Shown here: piece after piece, positions 31,240-42,028 of the stretch | How positions within the stretch are numbered: position 1 is the stretch's first letter | Layout of the letters: each line of letters begins with the position of its first letter | Assembly: GCA_036924085.1 (NCBI GenBank) | Contig: JAVGWX010000019.1 | Coordinates: forward strand, 21,986,293 to 22,050,292 | DNA from: Ariolimax columbianus | Taxonomy: Eukaryota > Mollusca > Gastropoda > Stylommatophora > Arionidae | Direction: 5' to 3' | Length of the DNA: 64,000 bases | The notes under the pieces: model-generated | Database searches by the model: none | Told to the model about the DNA's origin: nothing | What the model saw: the letters and a program-made list of their open reading frames with translations, nothing else | Position numbers and translations under genes: made by a program

Positions 31240-32462
31240 ATAATAAATAATAATGTTCGCTTAGGCGGCTGAGGCCGGTTGCGTCGGTCGGGCACATCCA
31301 TGACAAACAGCTGTCGCGTGGTTTCAGGCCTCGTCCAGGTTGGAGGAGGAGGTTGCTATTTTCTGGAGCCAAATTCTTCCGGGACGGCCTCTTCTGTGTC
31401 TTCAGTCGGTCAGAGGAAGACATTTGGCGCTGAGGAACGACTTGTATAGTATCTTGTGGGCAGGGGTTTCCTTGTCCAACCGTACACCATGACCTAAGAA
31501 AGAAACTCGGCGCTGGACAAGTGTTTCTGAGATTGGGTGGAGCCCTGTTTTAGAAGAGACCTCCTCGTTGTGGATGTAGTTATGCCATCGGATGTCCAGG
31601 ATAGGCCTCTGGTTGCGCAAGTGAAAGTTTTCCAGTCTCGACATGTCATGTTTCAGCAATGTCCCGGTTTCGGACCCGTAAAGCAGGACTGCAACCATGC
31701 AGGACTGGTAGGTGCGACATGTTTTCACAATGGAGATCTTGCCATTACTTCACACACGTTGGAGGTCGTGCAGACGCAGCTAGTATGATCCGCCTTGACA
31801 CAACGGGACCGCTGCGTCCATCGAATGATATCATGCTACAGAGATAGATGAATTTGTTGGTGCTCTCCGCAGTGTGACCTTGAGTTTCAATACCCTGGAG
31901 TGCTGTGTCGGAAAATGAGGTTCTGAACTTTGGTCTTGGCCAAGGATATAGACAGGCCTAGGGAGGGCGTTTCATTGTCTAGCATTTCCAGAGAGCGCTG
32001 CTGGGCAGATATGTCTGTACCGAACAGGGCAATGTCGTCCGCGTAAACGAGATCAGTGAAGATCGACTGAAGGATAGCCATACCCTCGTGATGCGCTCTG
32101 AGGCGGTGAAGAAGCCACTCGACTGCCCGGCAGAATGGGCCGGGGACAAGAACACATCCATGTCTGACATCCGAAGTCGTGGGGAATCTGTCAGAGTGAG
32201 CGCCACCCAATCGAATTCTGGCGCCGGTGTCCTTGAACAGGTTCAAAAGGGCGACCGGGGGGGGGGGGAGGGCTATTCCCTGGAGGGCTTTTCATAAAGC
32301 CGGCGATCGACCGAGTCGAAGACGGACTTCAAGTCCACGTAAGCAGGGTACAAAAGGCGATTGAAGGTACGGTGCAGTTCGGCGAGGAGGCGCGGAGCAA
32401 AGATAGAGTCGGTTTTAGAACGACCCGGGTTGAAGCCAGACTGTTCTGGGCGCCGTTTGTGA
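31240..32462 (-). mobile_element. LINE relic inside the 24-bp minisatellite
   Basis: Minus-strand RT pieces in order: RPEQSGFNPGRS and VDLKSVFDSVDR (motif A, near 32330), SDVRHGCVLVPGPFCRAVEW (motif B, near 32160), LVYADDIALFGTD (motif C, both Asp kept, near 32040), LGLSISLAKTKVQNL (motif D, near 31940), then YQSCMVAVLLYGSETGTLL and RRVSFLGHGVRLDKETPAH (thumb, 31720-31470). The family differs from A and B. Frames shift several times. Array sequence on both sides shows that it inserted into an existing minisatellite. Confidence 0.75.
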
Positions 32463-33005
32463 TCAAGATAAACATTCAAATATAATATCAGATAAGCATC
32501 ATAACATAATAACAGATAAACATCCTGACATAATACCATATAAACATGATAATATAATATCAGATAGCCATCCGATTATAATAACAGATAAATATCTTAA
32601 CAGAATACCAGATAAACATAATATAGTGCCATACAAACATCCTAATATAATATCAGATAAGCATCATAACATTTTAAAAGATAAACAACCTACCATAATA
32701 CCAGATGAACATCATAATATAATACCAGAAATACATCCCAACATAATACCATTAAAAACAATAATATAATACAAGAAAAACATCCGAATATAATAACAGA
32801 TAAATATCTCAACAGAATACCAGATAAACCTTCTAATATAATGCCTACTAAATATCCAAACATAATAACAGTCAAACATCCTAATATAATTCCAGTCAAA
32901 CATTATAATATAATGCCTTATAAGCATCCGAAAATAATAACAGATAAACATTCTAACATAATACCATGTAAACATCCTAATATAAGGCCTACTAAACATC
33001 CCAAT
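32463..33005. repeat. 24-bp minisatellite, right block
   Basis: Continuation of the CCAGATAAACATCxTAATATAAT array beyond the LINE, with more divergence among units. Confidence 0.9.
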
Positions 33006-33200
33006 ACCATATAAACGTCCTAATACGATTAAAATTACCCACCAAATAGTCGAATATAATTCCAGATAAACGTTCTAATACGAGTTAAATGACCCACTTA
33101 ATAGTCGAAAATAATTCCAGATAAACGTCCTAATACGAGTAAAATGACCACTAAATAGTCGAATATAATTCCAGATAAACGTCCTAAAACAATGCTAAAA
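33006..33200. repeat. ~60-66-bp higher-order repeat, three units
   Basis: Units combine TTCCAGATAAACGTCCTAAT, ACGAGTAAAATGACC and CACTAAATAGTCGAATATAA. It appears to be a higher-order derivative of the 24-bp array. Confidence 0.75.
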
Positions 33201-33399
33201 ACAATCATTATATAAATGATCGTCTGTGTCTTCTAAATCACGATGTACGTGAGTACATAGCAAATTGGTAATTTGTCTTCATACAACTCGCCCAAATGTC
33301 TACGACTGATGACAAGAATTTAAAAACTAATGGATGTCATAAATGTCAGTATTACCATCTCTGAAACAACACATGCACTGCCTGACACAGCTATCGACA

Positions 33400-33720
33400 G
33401 AACACCCATGACTGGTTATTCAGTGGATGATATACAACTGCATTAAGGAAGGCATTGAAGCTGCAGACAGACTAATAAAGTATGGCGGTACTTTCACATG
33501 AACAGATCTGGGCGTAACGTAAAATGAGGCAAAGACCATTACTAAATAGTTAAGGGGGAAATGGACTAATCAACACACACCCTTATGAAAAGAAACTAGC
33601 TTCCTTGATTTAACTAGAGAAGAGCAAGTCGTCATCTTGAGACTGAGAACTTTACATTATAGACCCAAGGGTCATCTTTACAACAATATTAGGAATGGGA
33701 CTGATGGCAGGTGAACATGT
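33400..33720 (+). mobile_element. RNase H-type LINE, C-terminal relic
   Basis: EAADRLIKYGG (end of RNase H) near 33465, EAKTITK near 33525, and LTREEQVVILRLRTLHY with HLYNNIRNGTD near 33615-33690. These correspond to the LNRREQVVVFRLRTGHN block of family A. No zinc motif or tail remains. Confidence 0.6.
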
Positions 33721-33767
33721 TGGGGTTCATTCTAACTGCTAACGTCAGAGCACGTGTCCTTCTTCTT

Positions 33768-34118
33768 CTTCTTCGTTCGTTCTCAATCTCCCACTATCAA
33801 ACTCTGAAAGGGCTTAAGTAGCATAATGTAGTCCAGAGAACGGAATCCGTTGTGTCGTAGTTTACAGTTTGGCTGCGATATTTGCACCTTTCGTTCCAAC
33901 ACATCCGACTTCAGCAAGCATTTTTTGAGTACCGGGTTAGCATTCCCTCTTCAACCCCTTCTCCTTAGCTAGTCTGCCCTGCTGCATCCTGTTATCCGGG
34001 ATCACCGCGTGGAGGTGTAGAAGGGTCTTGGCAGCTATGGTTCGCAGGCCCTGATGCTAGCAGTCAGCTATGGGTCGTTGACCACTACAGCTCATGCGCT
34101 GCTCAGCATCTTGATCCC
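33768..34118 (-). repeat. SINE-like repeat S, copy 3, with GAA tail
   Basis: Full-length copy. Unlike the others it ends in GAA triplets (plus strand TTCTTCTTCTTCGTTCG at about 33760), the same kind of tail as family A LINEs. It forms a head-to-head pair with copy 4. Confidence 0.85.
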
Positions 34119-34127
34119 GGGCACGTG

Positions 34128-34390
34128 TCAAGTAGCTGCCAAAACAATTCTTCCCCTCCACCTGGGGATCCTAGATAACAGGCTGCACCAGGCAGATTTG
34201 CTAAGGGAAAGAGGAAGGTCTAACCCGGTACACATAAATGCTGTGCTGAAGTCGGATTTGTTGAAACGAAGTGTGCAAATATCGCAGCCATGTTGTAAAC
34301 TACGACACAACGCATTCCTTTGTTTCGGACAATATCCTGCTACTTGCATTTTCAGGGCTTGGTAGTGGGAGTTTGAGATCGAACGACGAA
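34128..34390 (+). repeat. SINE-like repeat S, copy 4 (5'-truncated)
   Basis: Opposite orientation to copy 3, 10 bp away, lacking the first ~90 bp of the element. It ends near GGTAGTGGGAGTTTGAGATC, followed by a purine-rich tract. Confidence 0.8.
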
Positions 34391-34421
34391 GACAGAGAAG
34401 GAGAAAATGGAGAAGAAAAAG

Positions 34422-34424
<3 letters not shown>

Positions 34425-34467
<43 letters not shown>
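34425..34467. repeat. (GA)n microsatellite
   Basis: About 20 GA units, probably grown from the purine-rich tail of repeat S copy 4. Confidence 0.95.
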
Positions 34468-34468
<1 letters not shown>

Positions 34469-34587
34469 AATACTGGCCTTGCCAGACATATGGTCGATGG
34501 AGCTGTACGCAATTAAAAACTGCCTTACAAAAACCGTTGACAATTGCAAAAGAAACATACCTTAATGTCATAGGGCTTTTTAATATC

Positions 34588-34765
34588 GCTGGGGTAGTCG
34601 AGGGGTACTTAATATTGAGAACTACTGTTGTCGCCATGACGTATGTTGGCTAGGTTAGTACATTTTACCCCCAACAGAAAAACAATATTTGCCATTCGGT
34701 GATTCGAACCGCTGCCCTCCTTGTTGGCAGGTGGGCCTCGAAACCATTTGGCCATGCGCTCCACG
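34588..34765 (-). repeat. tRNA-derived SINE, family T1, copy 1
   Basis: On the minus strand: GGAGCGCATGGCCAAATGGT (5' end and A box), then GGCAGCGGTTCGAATCACCG (B box), about 45 bp apart as in tRNA-Leu/Ser-like heads. It then reads into GTAAAATGTACTAACC and ends near CCCCAGCGAT. A close relative lies at 55350-55555 in the same orientation. Confidence 0.75.
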
Positions 34766-34924
34766 CGAAAAGACGTAGCAGACGAATACATGTCTATAGA
34801 TGGAGCAGTACTGAGTACTTTTGTCAATAGTATGGATAAGGTCAAATATTACACCGTTCAAAAGGAAATACGTCACGGTTTGAAACAAACTATACATATA
34901 AATACCGAACTGAGATTGAGGTAA

Positions 34925-35800
34925 GAACAGCGATAATCATGTCTGCTCTGACCAAAAGGCCGCCATGGACGGACAGAGGCATCAATCTGAAATTGTCACC
35001 TCAGATTCGCAGACGACGTCACAGAGACGCCCCTAGAAACGACACAGATGATACAGATACTAGACACGGAAGGCAGGAAAGCAGGTCTAGCCATAAAATA
35101 AAAGGGAAAACAAAGGCTATGCGCAACCGTTTCGCAGGTCCCAACCCCATACTCTAGAATGGGACGCCCATAGAGGAAGCTGGTGTATAGGCCTACCTGT
35201 GAAGGCTCTTCAACATTGAGAACATAAAAACTGTGATTGCGAGAAACGAGACGGACGGGCTGGGCAGCCTTCAACGCCACCATGACAGTAACAAACGCCA
35301 CAAAAGACGCCAGACTACTAGCAGACATCTTCGACTCTGTAGTCCTACCAGAGTTCTGCTATGGTAGCGAAACCTGGTCTCTAAACCAAAGCAGCAGAGA
35401 ACCAACTGAGAACAGCACACGCATATCTTATAAGACGCGTCGTGGGCATAACTCTCAGACAACAGCGGCAAAGTGAACGACACAAAAGCAAACATCCGGA
35501 GAATGTCACACATTAAGGATGTACTACAGAACGTCAACCATTCAAAACACTGCTGGGCTGGTCATATATCCAGAAGACAAGATGAAAGATGGAGTACCCT
35601 AACCACCATGTGGTACCCACGCGACAAAAAGATACATCGGGGACAGCCCCCAACTCGCTGGCGAGATTCACTAAAACAACATAACACACACGACCGCACC
35701 ACAGACAGACCACTGTCTCACTGGACGACCCACAACACACACGACCCCCACAACAAACAGACTACTATACCACTAGACGGCACGCGCCAGCGACAGAAAT
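34925..35800 (+). mobile_element. LINE relic, RT palm end to C-terminus
   Basis: Fragments near 35000-35100 recall the ADDV...DDTDD...KKTKAMRN region after motif C (TDDTDTRHGR, KTKAMRNRFAG). Then TGWAAFNATMTVTNATKDAR near 35255 and VLPEFCYGSETWSLNQ near 35340. The last open segment reads NIRRMSHIKDVLQN, KHCWAGHISRRQDERWSTL and MWYPRDKKIHRGQPPTRWRD (35490-35670). Stop at 35800. Frameshifts and a lost palm. Confidence 0.7.
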
Positions 35801-35859
35801 AACTGGATCCTGAGTTGGGGCCTCTTTAAGGGTGACTTAGAATTTGTCACTTCCGTGTA

Positions 35860-36190
35860 ACTCTAAAGACACTTTGATTTTGACAGCGGTTCTAGAGCGA
35901 ATAATTTTGTTCAATGGAGATGAGATGTCCGCATCGAGTCCTCGCCATTTCGTATCTAGACTACGTCACCAATAAGGCAGTTCGGGACAACGCTACGAGA
36001 GAGTTCTGACAATATAAAGACCTTTGTACTGTGGTAAAAGCCCGCAAGGTCACATGGTATGGCATGTTTGAAGATCGTCTGGGTTGACCAACATGAACTT
36101 GCAAAGTGCTCTGCTTGAGAAGCGTAAGAAAAGGAGGCTGAAAGGAGATGAGAAGACATCATTAAGAAGTGGACCGGAAGCTAGAACAAA
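35860..36190 (+). mobile_element. RTE-like LINE, C-terminal relic
   Basis: The frames give MRCPHRVLAISYLDYVTNKA near 35920, KDLCTVVKARKVTWYG near 36015, and a degraded RWEDIIKKWTG near 36150. This corresponds to MRCYRKLLNVTF...IGPFEDLFTAIKRRK...WVDNI in B1. Confidence 0.6.
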
Positions 36191-36194
36191 TAGC

Positions 36195-36435
36195 CTGGCA
36201 TGAACTTTTTTTCTTCGTACACTGTCAGACGTCAACTTGTCTTTGTTCGAAGAAAGCAGCTGTCATCCTGAGGCTGTCGAGACACTGCCGTAGAGCTTGT
36301 CTAGTGTCGGCACTGATGATGGCCACATCTCCTCTCTCTGGTCCTCGTATGTCGGGCAATTTTGCAACAGATGTTCAGCGGTCATTTTCCCTGTACCACT
36401 GGTGCATTCGTCAGTGCCACCTATCTTTGGTTTAT
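36195..36435 (-). mobile_element. Family A-related LINE copy A7, 3' end only
   Basis: Minus strand: KIGGTDECTSGTGKMTAEHL, QNCPTYEDQREEMWPS, then LDKLYGS and a degraded GAA-like tail (about 36205). The first zinc-motif Cys-x-Cys reads C-T-S, so the motif is damaged. It is joined 5' to a ~280-bp stretch I do not recognise. Confidence 0.75.
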
Positions 36436-36985
36436 ATCCTGGTATAAACCATGGCAAACTGTAATTGAACACAGATGGCCATGCATAAACCGAGTGGAGT
36501 GGCGGGAACTGGTCCAACCAATTTGCAGTATTGTGCACCAATGACTTTTCAGGTTACGGGGCTGGTAGTGATGATGAAATACATCTCGAAACCAACACAT
36601 CGATATTACAAAATACAACACAACCTACATCTGTTTGACCACTGGCTGAAAACAGTGGTAAAAAAAAATTCAAATGAAAAAGAAAGTTCTGCTGAAATAG
36701 TAGTCGTCCATTAAACACGTCGTGTCAACAAGCACTAAATCAATGACGTAGAAAGTAAACAAGACAACGGATGGAGTAAAAACATGGACTAGCAAACAAC
36801 GGTTCTAAATTATGGTTAAAAGAAACCAACTAGAAAATAAAATAGGTGATTCAAATGCATGGACATATTTTAAACAATGGAGTTTATGTGTCATCATTCG
36901 AAAAATTGAATAGTTCTCCCGAGAAATGCTAACTCAGATGTAAGCGAAATAATGTACTATGGCGGATTTTCTGCCAGACGCTTTG
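36436..36985. other. Unrecognised stretch upstream of A7
   Basis: The minus-strand frame continues from A7 into 36541 (WLDQFPPLHSVYAWPSVF) without resemblance to the LINE. Possible foreign 5' sequence of a chimeric insertion, but unsupported. The rest is AT-rich. Confidence 0.35.
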
Positions 36986-36989
36986 TTGG

Positions 36990-37121
36990 CTTGGCTTCGT
37001 TCATTCTCAATATCCCACTACCAAACACTGAAAAGGCTTAAGTAGCAGAATGTAGTCTACAGAACGGAATGCGTTGTGTCGTAGTTTACAGCTTGACTGC
37101 TACATTTGCACCTTTCGGTCC
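36990..37121 (-). repeat. SINE-like repeat S, copy 5, first part
   Basis: The 3'-end half of repeat S (on its own minus strand), broken at 37121 by the LINE A3/18S insertion. The other half resumes at 43856. The last 31 bases (37091-37121) are repeated there. Confidence 0.85.
37091..37121. repeat. Target-site duplication of the A3/18S insertion, left
   Basis: GCTTGACTGCTACATTTGCA plus CCTTTCGGTCC. The right copy at 43856-43886 differs at three adjacent bases; the last 20 bases are identical. Confidence 0.75.
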
Positions 37122-37375
37122 TTCTTCTTCTTCTTCTTCGTACGCATTCAGACAGTAACCATTATTTTTTCGAAAAAAGCGGCGGTCATCCTGAGGCTGT
37201 CGACACTGCCCTAGAGCTTGTCTTGCAGTTCCACTGGTGATGGCCACATCTGCTCTCTCTGATCCTCGTATGTCGGGCAGTTCTGCCGCAGATGTTCAGC
37301 GGTCATTTTACCGGTACCGCACGGGCATTCGTCAGTACCACCTATCTTCAATTTGTTGAATAGGTGGTATCTCAG

Positions 37376-38452
37376 TCAATTGTGGCCAGTGTGAAGTCTG
37401 AAGACAACGACCTGCTCTCTTCTGTTCAACTGGTAATAGGCATCGTTTTTGGTGTAACCAGTATGTTCGGTTTCCCATTTGGTCATGTATCTGGCTTTGA
37501 TAAGCCGTTTTGACTCTTCGTACGTCATACTAGTATCTGTTTGTGGTAGTTTTGCACCGTCTTTTGCCAGTCTGTCTGCCTCCTCGTTGCCTTTGATGTT
37601 GCAGTGTGATGGGACCCACTGTACCACTACCCTTTTTTGTGCTGACTGCTGGCACAGTTTGCAGAGTGCTGCTCTTAAGTCATTAAGCCTAGTGTTTTTC
37701 TGGCTTTTTAGCGCTGTGACTACGGCGAGAGCATCTGTAAGCAGGACTATATGGCTTTCATTTTCTTTATGCGTCACCATTTCTTCCACTGCCGCCCTCA
37801 GTGCCTCGGCCTCCGCTCTGAAATTGCTTGTATACTTACCAGTAGCGAATGACAGTGTTATTTTTCTGCCATTTGGTAGGTTCAGGAATGCTCCTGCCCC
37901 TCCGTTCTGTGTAGTGTTTGTTACAGAACCGTCGGTGTATGCATGGGTCCAGTCCATGCTTGGGTAGTCTTTCGATATAAAGTTTAGGGTAGTATCTCTC
38001 CTTTCTTTTTCAGTCTGGCAGTTTTTGTTTCCAATACCTGGTATATTTTCTACCACCTCTGGGAATATATCCTGCCTCCAGGTAGGCTTTCGTACAGTAG
38101 TGAGGGGTTTTGGTGTTGTTAGTGCGTTTATGGGATCTTCGTGCATCTTTGCTTTGGCTATTTCTGCAAAGTTTCTCCGCTTTAGTTTCCCATTTCCCAA
38201 ATTGTTTAGTCTCTGGTGCATTGGATGGTTGGTCAGTCTCCGGAGTTTCTCTGACTGCAGCTGGGCTCTGCAGTCTCTTCTATCGGTCATGGATTGCAGT
38301 TTTGTAATCTTTTCGAGTTCTACAAATGGCGTTGACTTCATGCCACCTATTATAACTCTCATGGCTTGGTTTTGAAGTTTCCTAACTTTATCGAAGTTCG
38401 CCTTTGCTGCTGTTGTCCATGCCGCAATGCCAAACTCGAGAACTGGTCTCAC
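37376..38452 (-). CDS. Family A LINE A3: RT thumb and RNase H
   Basis: 358 codons. Residues 1-110 are the connection (VRKLQNQAMRVIIGGMKST). RNase H spans roughly 165-320 with YTDGSVTNTTQNGG, FRAEAEAL, LLTDALAVV and GNEEADRLAKDG, so the D-E-D-D set is complete. It then reads EHTGYTKNDAYYQLNRREQV and stops at a TGA just before the zinc motif, which follows in the same frame. Confidence 0.8.
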   Translation of the reverse strand: MRPVLEFGIAAWTTAAKANFDKVRKLQNQAMRVIIGGMKSTPFVELEKITKLQSMTDRRDCRAQLQSEKLRRLTNHPMHQRLNNLGNGKLKRRNFAEIAKAKMHEDPINALTTPKPLTTVRKPTWRQDIFPEVVENIPGIGNKNCQTEKERRDTTLNFISKDYPSMDWTHAYTDGSVTNTTQNGGAGAFLNLPNGRKITLSFATGKYTSNFRAEAEALRAAVEEMVTHKENESHIVLLTDALAVVTALKSQKNTRLNDLRAALCKLCQQSAQKRVVVQWVPSHCNIKGNEEADRLAKDGAKLPQTDTSMTYEESKRLIKARYMTKWETEHTGYTKNDAYYQLNRREQVVVFRLHTGHN

Positions 38453-40362
38453 TCTTCAAGTGAACAGTTTCTTTAGTATGCTTTCGTCTGCTCCCCAGCT
38501 TGTGCCAGCAAGTTTCCTTATGATTGCCATTCTTTCTCTGGCTCTCATTCTGTATCTCTCGATCTGACTTTTCCATGTCATGCGCCGATCAAATGTGACT
38601 CCCAGATAGTTTGGGTTGTCGTTTGGCTACATGAATTTGCCATTTAAACTTAACTTGGTATTTTGGGGTTTTATGGAAAGCGAGAATATTGTGCATGTGG
38701 TTTTCTCCTCGTTTATTTTGACCAGCCATGAGTTCGTCCACTCTTCCAGCGATGTTAGGGCCGTCTGCATCCGATTTCTTGCTATGGTGAGATTCTTTTC
38801 AGAGGTCCACATAGCCAGATCGTCTGCAAACATTGAGCTATGGACTCTTCTTGGTATAGTCTCTGTGATGTCGTTTATATACACCAGCAAGAGTGTGGGT
38901 GACAGTACTCCCCCTTGTGGTACTCCCTGCTCGAGTGTCACCTTTATGCTCATTTGCCCTTGTACTTGGACTCTGGCCGTTCTGTTTTTGAGGTAGTGGT
39001 TGATCCACTTGTACATTTTCCCACAAACATCACTTCTTCTTAGCTTGACTCTTAAGTCCATCTTTCCAGACTTTGTCAAATGCCCTTTCCGGGTCCACAG
39101 AAACCGCTACTGTGTGTTTCTGTGCCTGGTAGGCATCTTCTATTTCCTGGGCTATGAGGATGACCTGCTCTTCAGTGGATCTGTGCTGTCTAAAGCCGGC
39201 TTGCTGTGGAATTAGTATTCGTTTTTCTTCTACATGCCACATCAGTCTGGTGTTTATCATCCGTTCCATCAGCTTGCCGACACAGCTCAGTAGGCTGATA
39301 GGCCTGTATCCATTTGGATCTGTTTTGTCCTTTCTTTTTTTTGGTACTGGTACCAGTACTGCGTCTTTCCATGCCTGGGGTACAATTCCCCTTTTCCAGC
39401 TCTGGTTCAGGACCGATAGCAGCTTCCTCTTCGCCGTTTGGCCCAGCCCCATCAGCATTTCGTTTGTTATCCCATCTTTTCCGGGAGATTTCCTTTTCTT
39501 AAATGTTCTCATAGCCTCTTTCATTTCGCTCATTGTTAGTTTGGCCATCATGTGCTCTTCAGGAGCCGTACTGATGCCCCTTTTGCTCTTCACTAATGTC
39601 TGTATGCCTATCTGCAGTGACCTCGATGTGGTTTGCTCTGGCATATTGATCGACAAGAGCGTTTGCAGCTTTTTTACCAGTGAGCATTTTTTCACCCTGT
39701 TGGATGGTAATTTGTTTGTTTGACGGGGTTTCGCAATTCATGGCTCTGACTAGCTTCCATAGCTTGTTCCCTTCTTTGTCCAGGTTTAGGCTTTCCGTTT
39801 TGTTTTTCCAGCTCTCTCTTGCTGTTTGCTTGAGAGTGTATTTGTACTTCGCCGTGGCGGCTTCGAGGGCGATGTTTGCCTCCATAGATTGTTCTCGTTC
39901 TGCCATGTACCTAGCATGTGTTACTGCATCTTCCGCTTTCTGCAACTCATCATTCCAATAGGGCTTATAGTTTTTCCTAGCCCCTCTTGGGATGGTTTCA
40001 GTGGCGGCTTGCATTATTGCCTTGTTTAGGCTTTCCACCATGGGCTTCATTTTGTTGTTTCGTGTGTTTATGGTTTCACACAGCCCGTCTATCAGGATTG
40101 CAAATCTGTTCCAGTCGGCTCGTTTGTAATTCCAACGTGGGAGCGGTTTTGTTTCCTGTGGGCCTATCTCCATATCAATGTCTAGCCTGATCGGCCTGTG
40201 GTCGCTACCTGCCAGTTGCTTTAGCACCTGGCGGTCTATTTTATGGTGTATGTCCTGCGTGGAGAATGCCAAATCTGGAGTCGAGGTGGTATGCCATGTT
40301 CTAGAATAGAAACTAGGGCTATCATATGGCCTATTGATTAGAGATAGATTTGTATCTATCTC

Positions 40363-41049
40363 CTAATCTTCCACTTCGTCACCTCTGCTGTTTGTGTCAG
40401 AGTATCCCCATCTCTGCGAGTGGCTGTTGAAATATCCAACTACTATGCAGTTGGAGTCTCTGACCTCCATACTCGAGAGCGATAGGTCTCTATTTGGTGG
40501 TCCGTACAGATTGAAAATGCGGAGCTTCGTCTCTTGGGCCATTATGTCAACTCCTACAATTTCTGCTTGTCCGGTGTGACTGACAGGTACCGCGCTACTC
40601 GGTATGCAGTTTCTGGTCAGTATCAGGACCCCTCCTTTGTGACCTTCTCTATCCAGACGGAAGGTCTGGTATCCTCTGATTGAGAATTTATGATTGTTGT
40701 TGAGGTGCGTTTCCTGGATACATGCCACGTCAATCTTACCTTCATGCAGGTGATGTGTTAGGGAAAGTTTTTTGTTAATGACTCCCTCCGCATTCCACTG
40801 TAGTATTTTGAGGGTCTTGAGGTTTTGGTCAATGGAAGTTTCCCCATAGCCATGTGCCTTGACTCCACAATACATGGGTGGGTGACCACCAGTAGTCAAG
40901 GGTGGGCCCCTTCGAGGCGTGAGGCCCGGCACTCTCGCTACCTGGCGGGACTCTGCAGGATGAGCGCCATACCTTTTTCTGATAGGTTGTACTGTCATCA
41001 TTCTGCGATTTACGTTGCACTGTTTTGTTAGGCTTGTGGCCCAGTGCAT
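40363..41049 (-). CDS. Family A LINE A3: AP-like endonuclease, N-half
   Basis: 228 codons, including ~75 residues upstream of the nuclease core that hold a basic, Pro-rich stretch (MTVQPIRKRYG). Core motifs: ILQWNAEGV, IQETHL, GGVLILTRN, IFNLYGPPNRD and VVGYFNSHS (Tyr replaces Asp). It ends at TAG where A4 has Trp (EVEDWEID); the same frame then continues to 39559 with GSDHRPI (active-site His). The first Met here is a plausible original ORF start, since sequence upstream is closed by stops in both A3 and A4. Confidence 0.75.
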   Translation of the reverse strand: MHWATSLTKQCNVNRRMMTVQPIRKRYGAHPAESRQVARVPGLTPRRGPPLTTGGHPPMYCGVKAHGYGETSIDQNLKTLKILQWNAEGVINKKLSLTHHLHEGKIDVACIQETHLNNNHKFSIRGYQTFRLDREGHKGGVLILTRNCIPSSAVPVSHTGQAEIVGVDIMAQETKLRIFNLYGPPNRDLSLSSMEVRDSNCIVVGYFNSHSQRWGYSDTNSRGDEVED

Positions 41050-42028
41050 CCGATTTCAACAGGCGTTTCTGTTGGGAGGCCCTCCTTAGCCTTTGGCTGT
41101 CCACAGCCTATCTGCAAGGCAGCAGTTGTTTGTGGTCAGAGTTTTCTCTCTTATGGAAGTTGTCTTACAAGACTGACGAGTCTTCCCTTCTCGTGTCTAT
41201 AGGCTGCGGTATTGATATATGAGATGTAATATATGATATATGATATGGACTATGTACTGGTTTGCACTAACCCGGAAGAGAGGCAGTCTAGTGTGTCTGT
41301 ATCCCAGGATTGTCATGTCCTGCCAGAAATGTATCATGTGCATGTGGGCGGGGTACCTCTTTGCTCCCTTTATTTTCTCGTCATACCTTTAGTGATGGTA
41401 CGCCTAGCATTCCCCGCCACCTAGGAGGTTGACACAGTAGGCCAGATGTGTAATGTCCGCTAGTCTGCTTCTCTTCTGCGTCCATTGGTATGGCTGATAG
41501 CGTACAGAGGTAGAGATCGAGGCAGGAGTGCATTTAACCAGGGGACAAGCCTGGTAATGTCACGGAGATGTTGTTCGCCTAGTGTGCGGACAGATCTCAT
41601 GGTCATTGGTTGAGTCTCGACAGTTCACAGTGAGGTGGCTGCTCTACTGTTCTCGACACCCCGATCAGGAACTAAGTCTTATGTTGGTGGTTTCGCACCC
41701 CATCGCCGTATAAGGTGAGTATCAAGCAGCTGTCCGCCCGCTTTGATCGGCGGACGGCAGAGACCTCTTTCTGCGGCTCTACCGGATAGGGCTGGGGCGC
41801 GAGCCCCAGGTCCCGAACATGTAGGAGCCTCCCATTGCAGTGGTGCTGAGATTTTGGGCGGGATTCCGGCTTACAGGGGTTCGGCCGTAATCCCTCACAT
41901 GGTAGCCTCGCGCCATTGGCTTATCAGCCTGGTACGTGAACCAAAGTGTCTGCGGCTCCTCTCGATATGAGCTGGATTTTCGTAGCAACGCCCTGTCATT
42001 TGTAGGGTAAAACTGACCTGTCTTCAGA

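Noticed and set aside
34388..34516. Glu/Arg-rich protein
   Set aside because: Translation of the (GA)n microsatellite.
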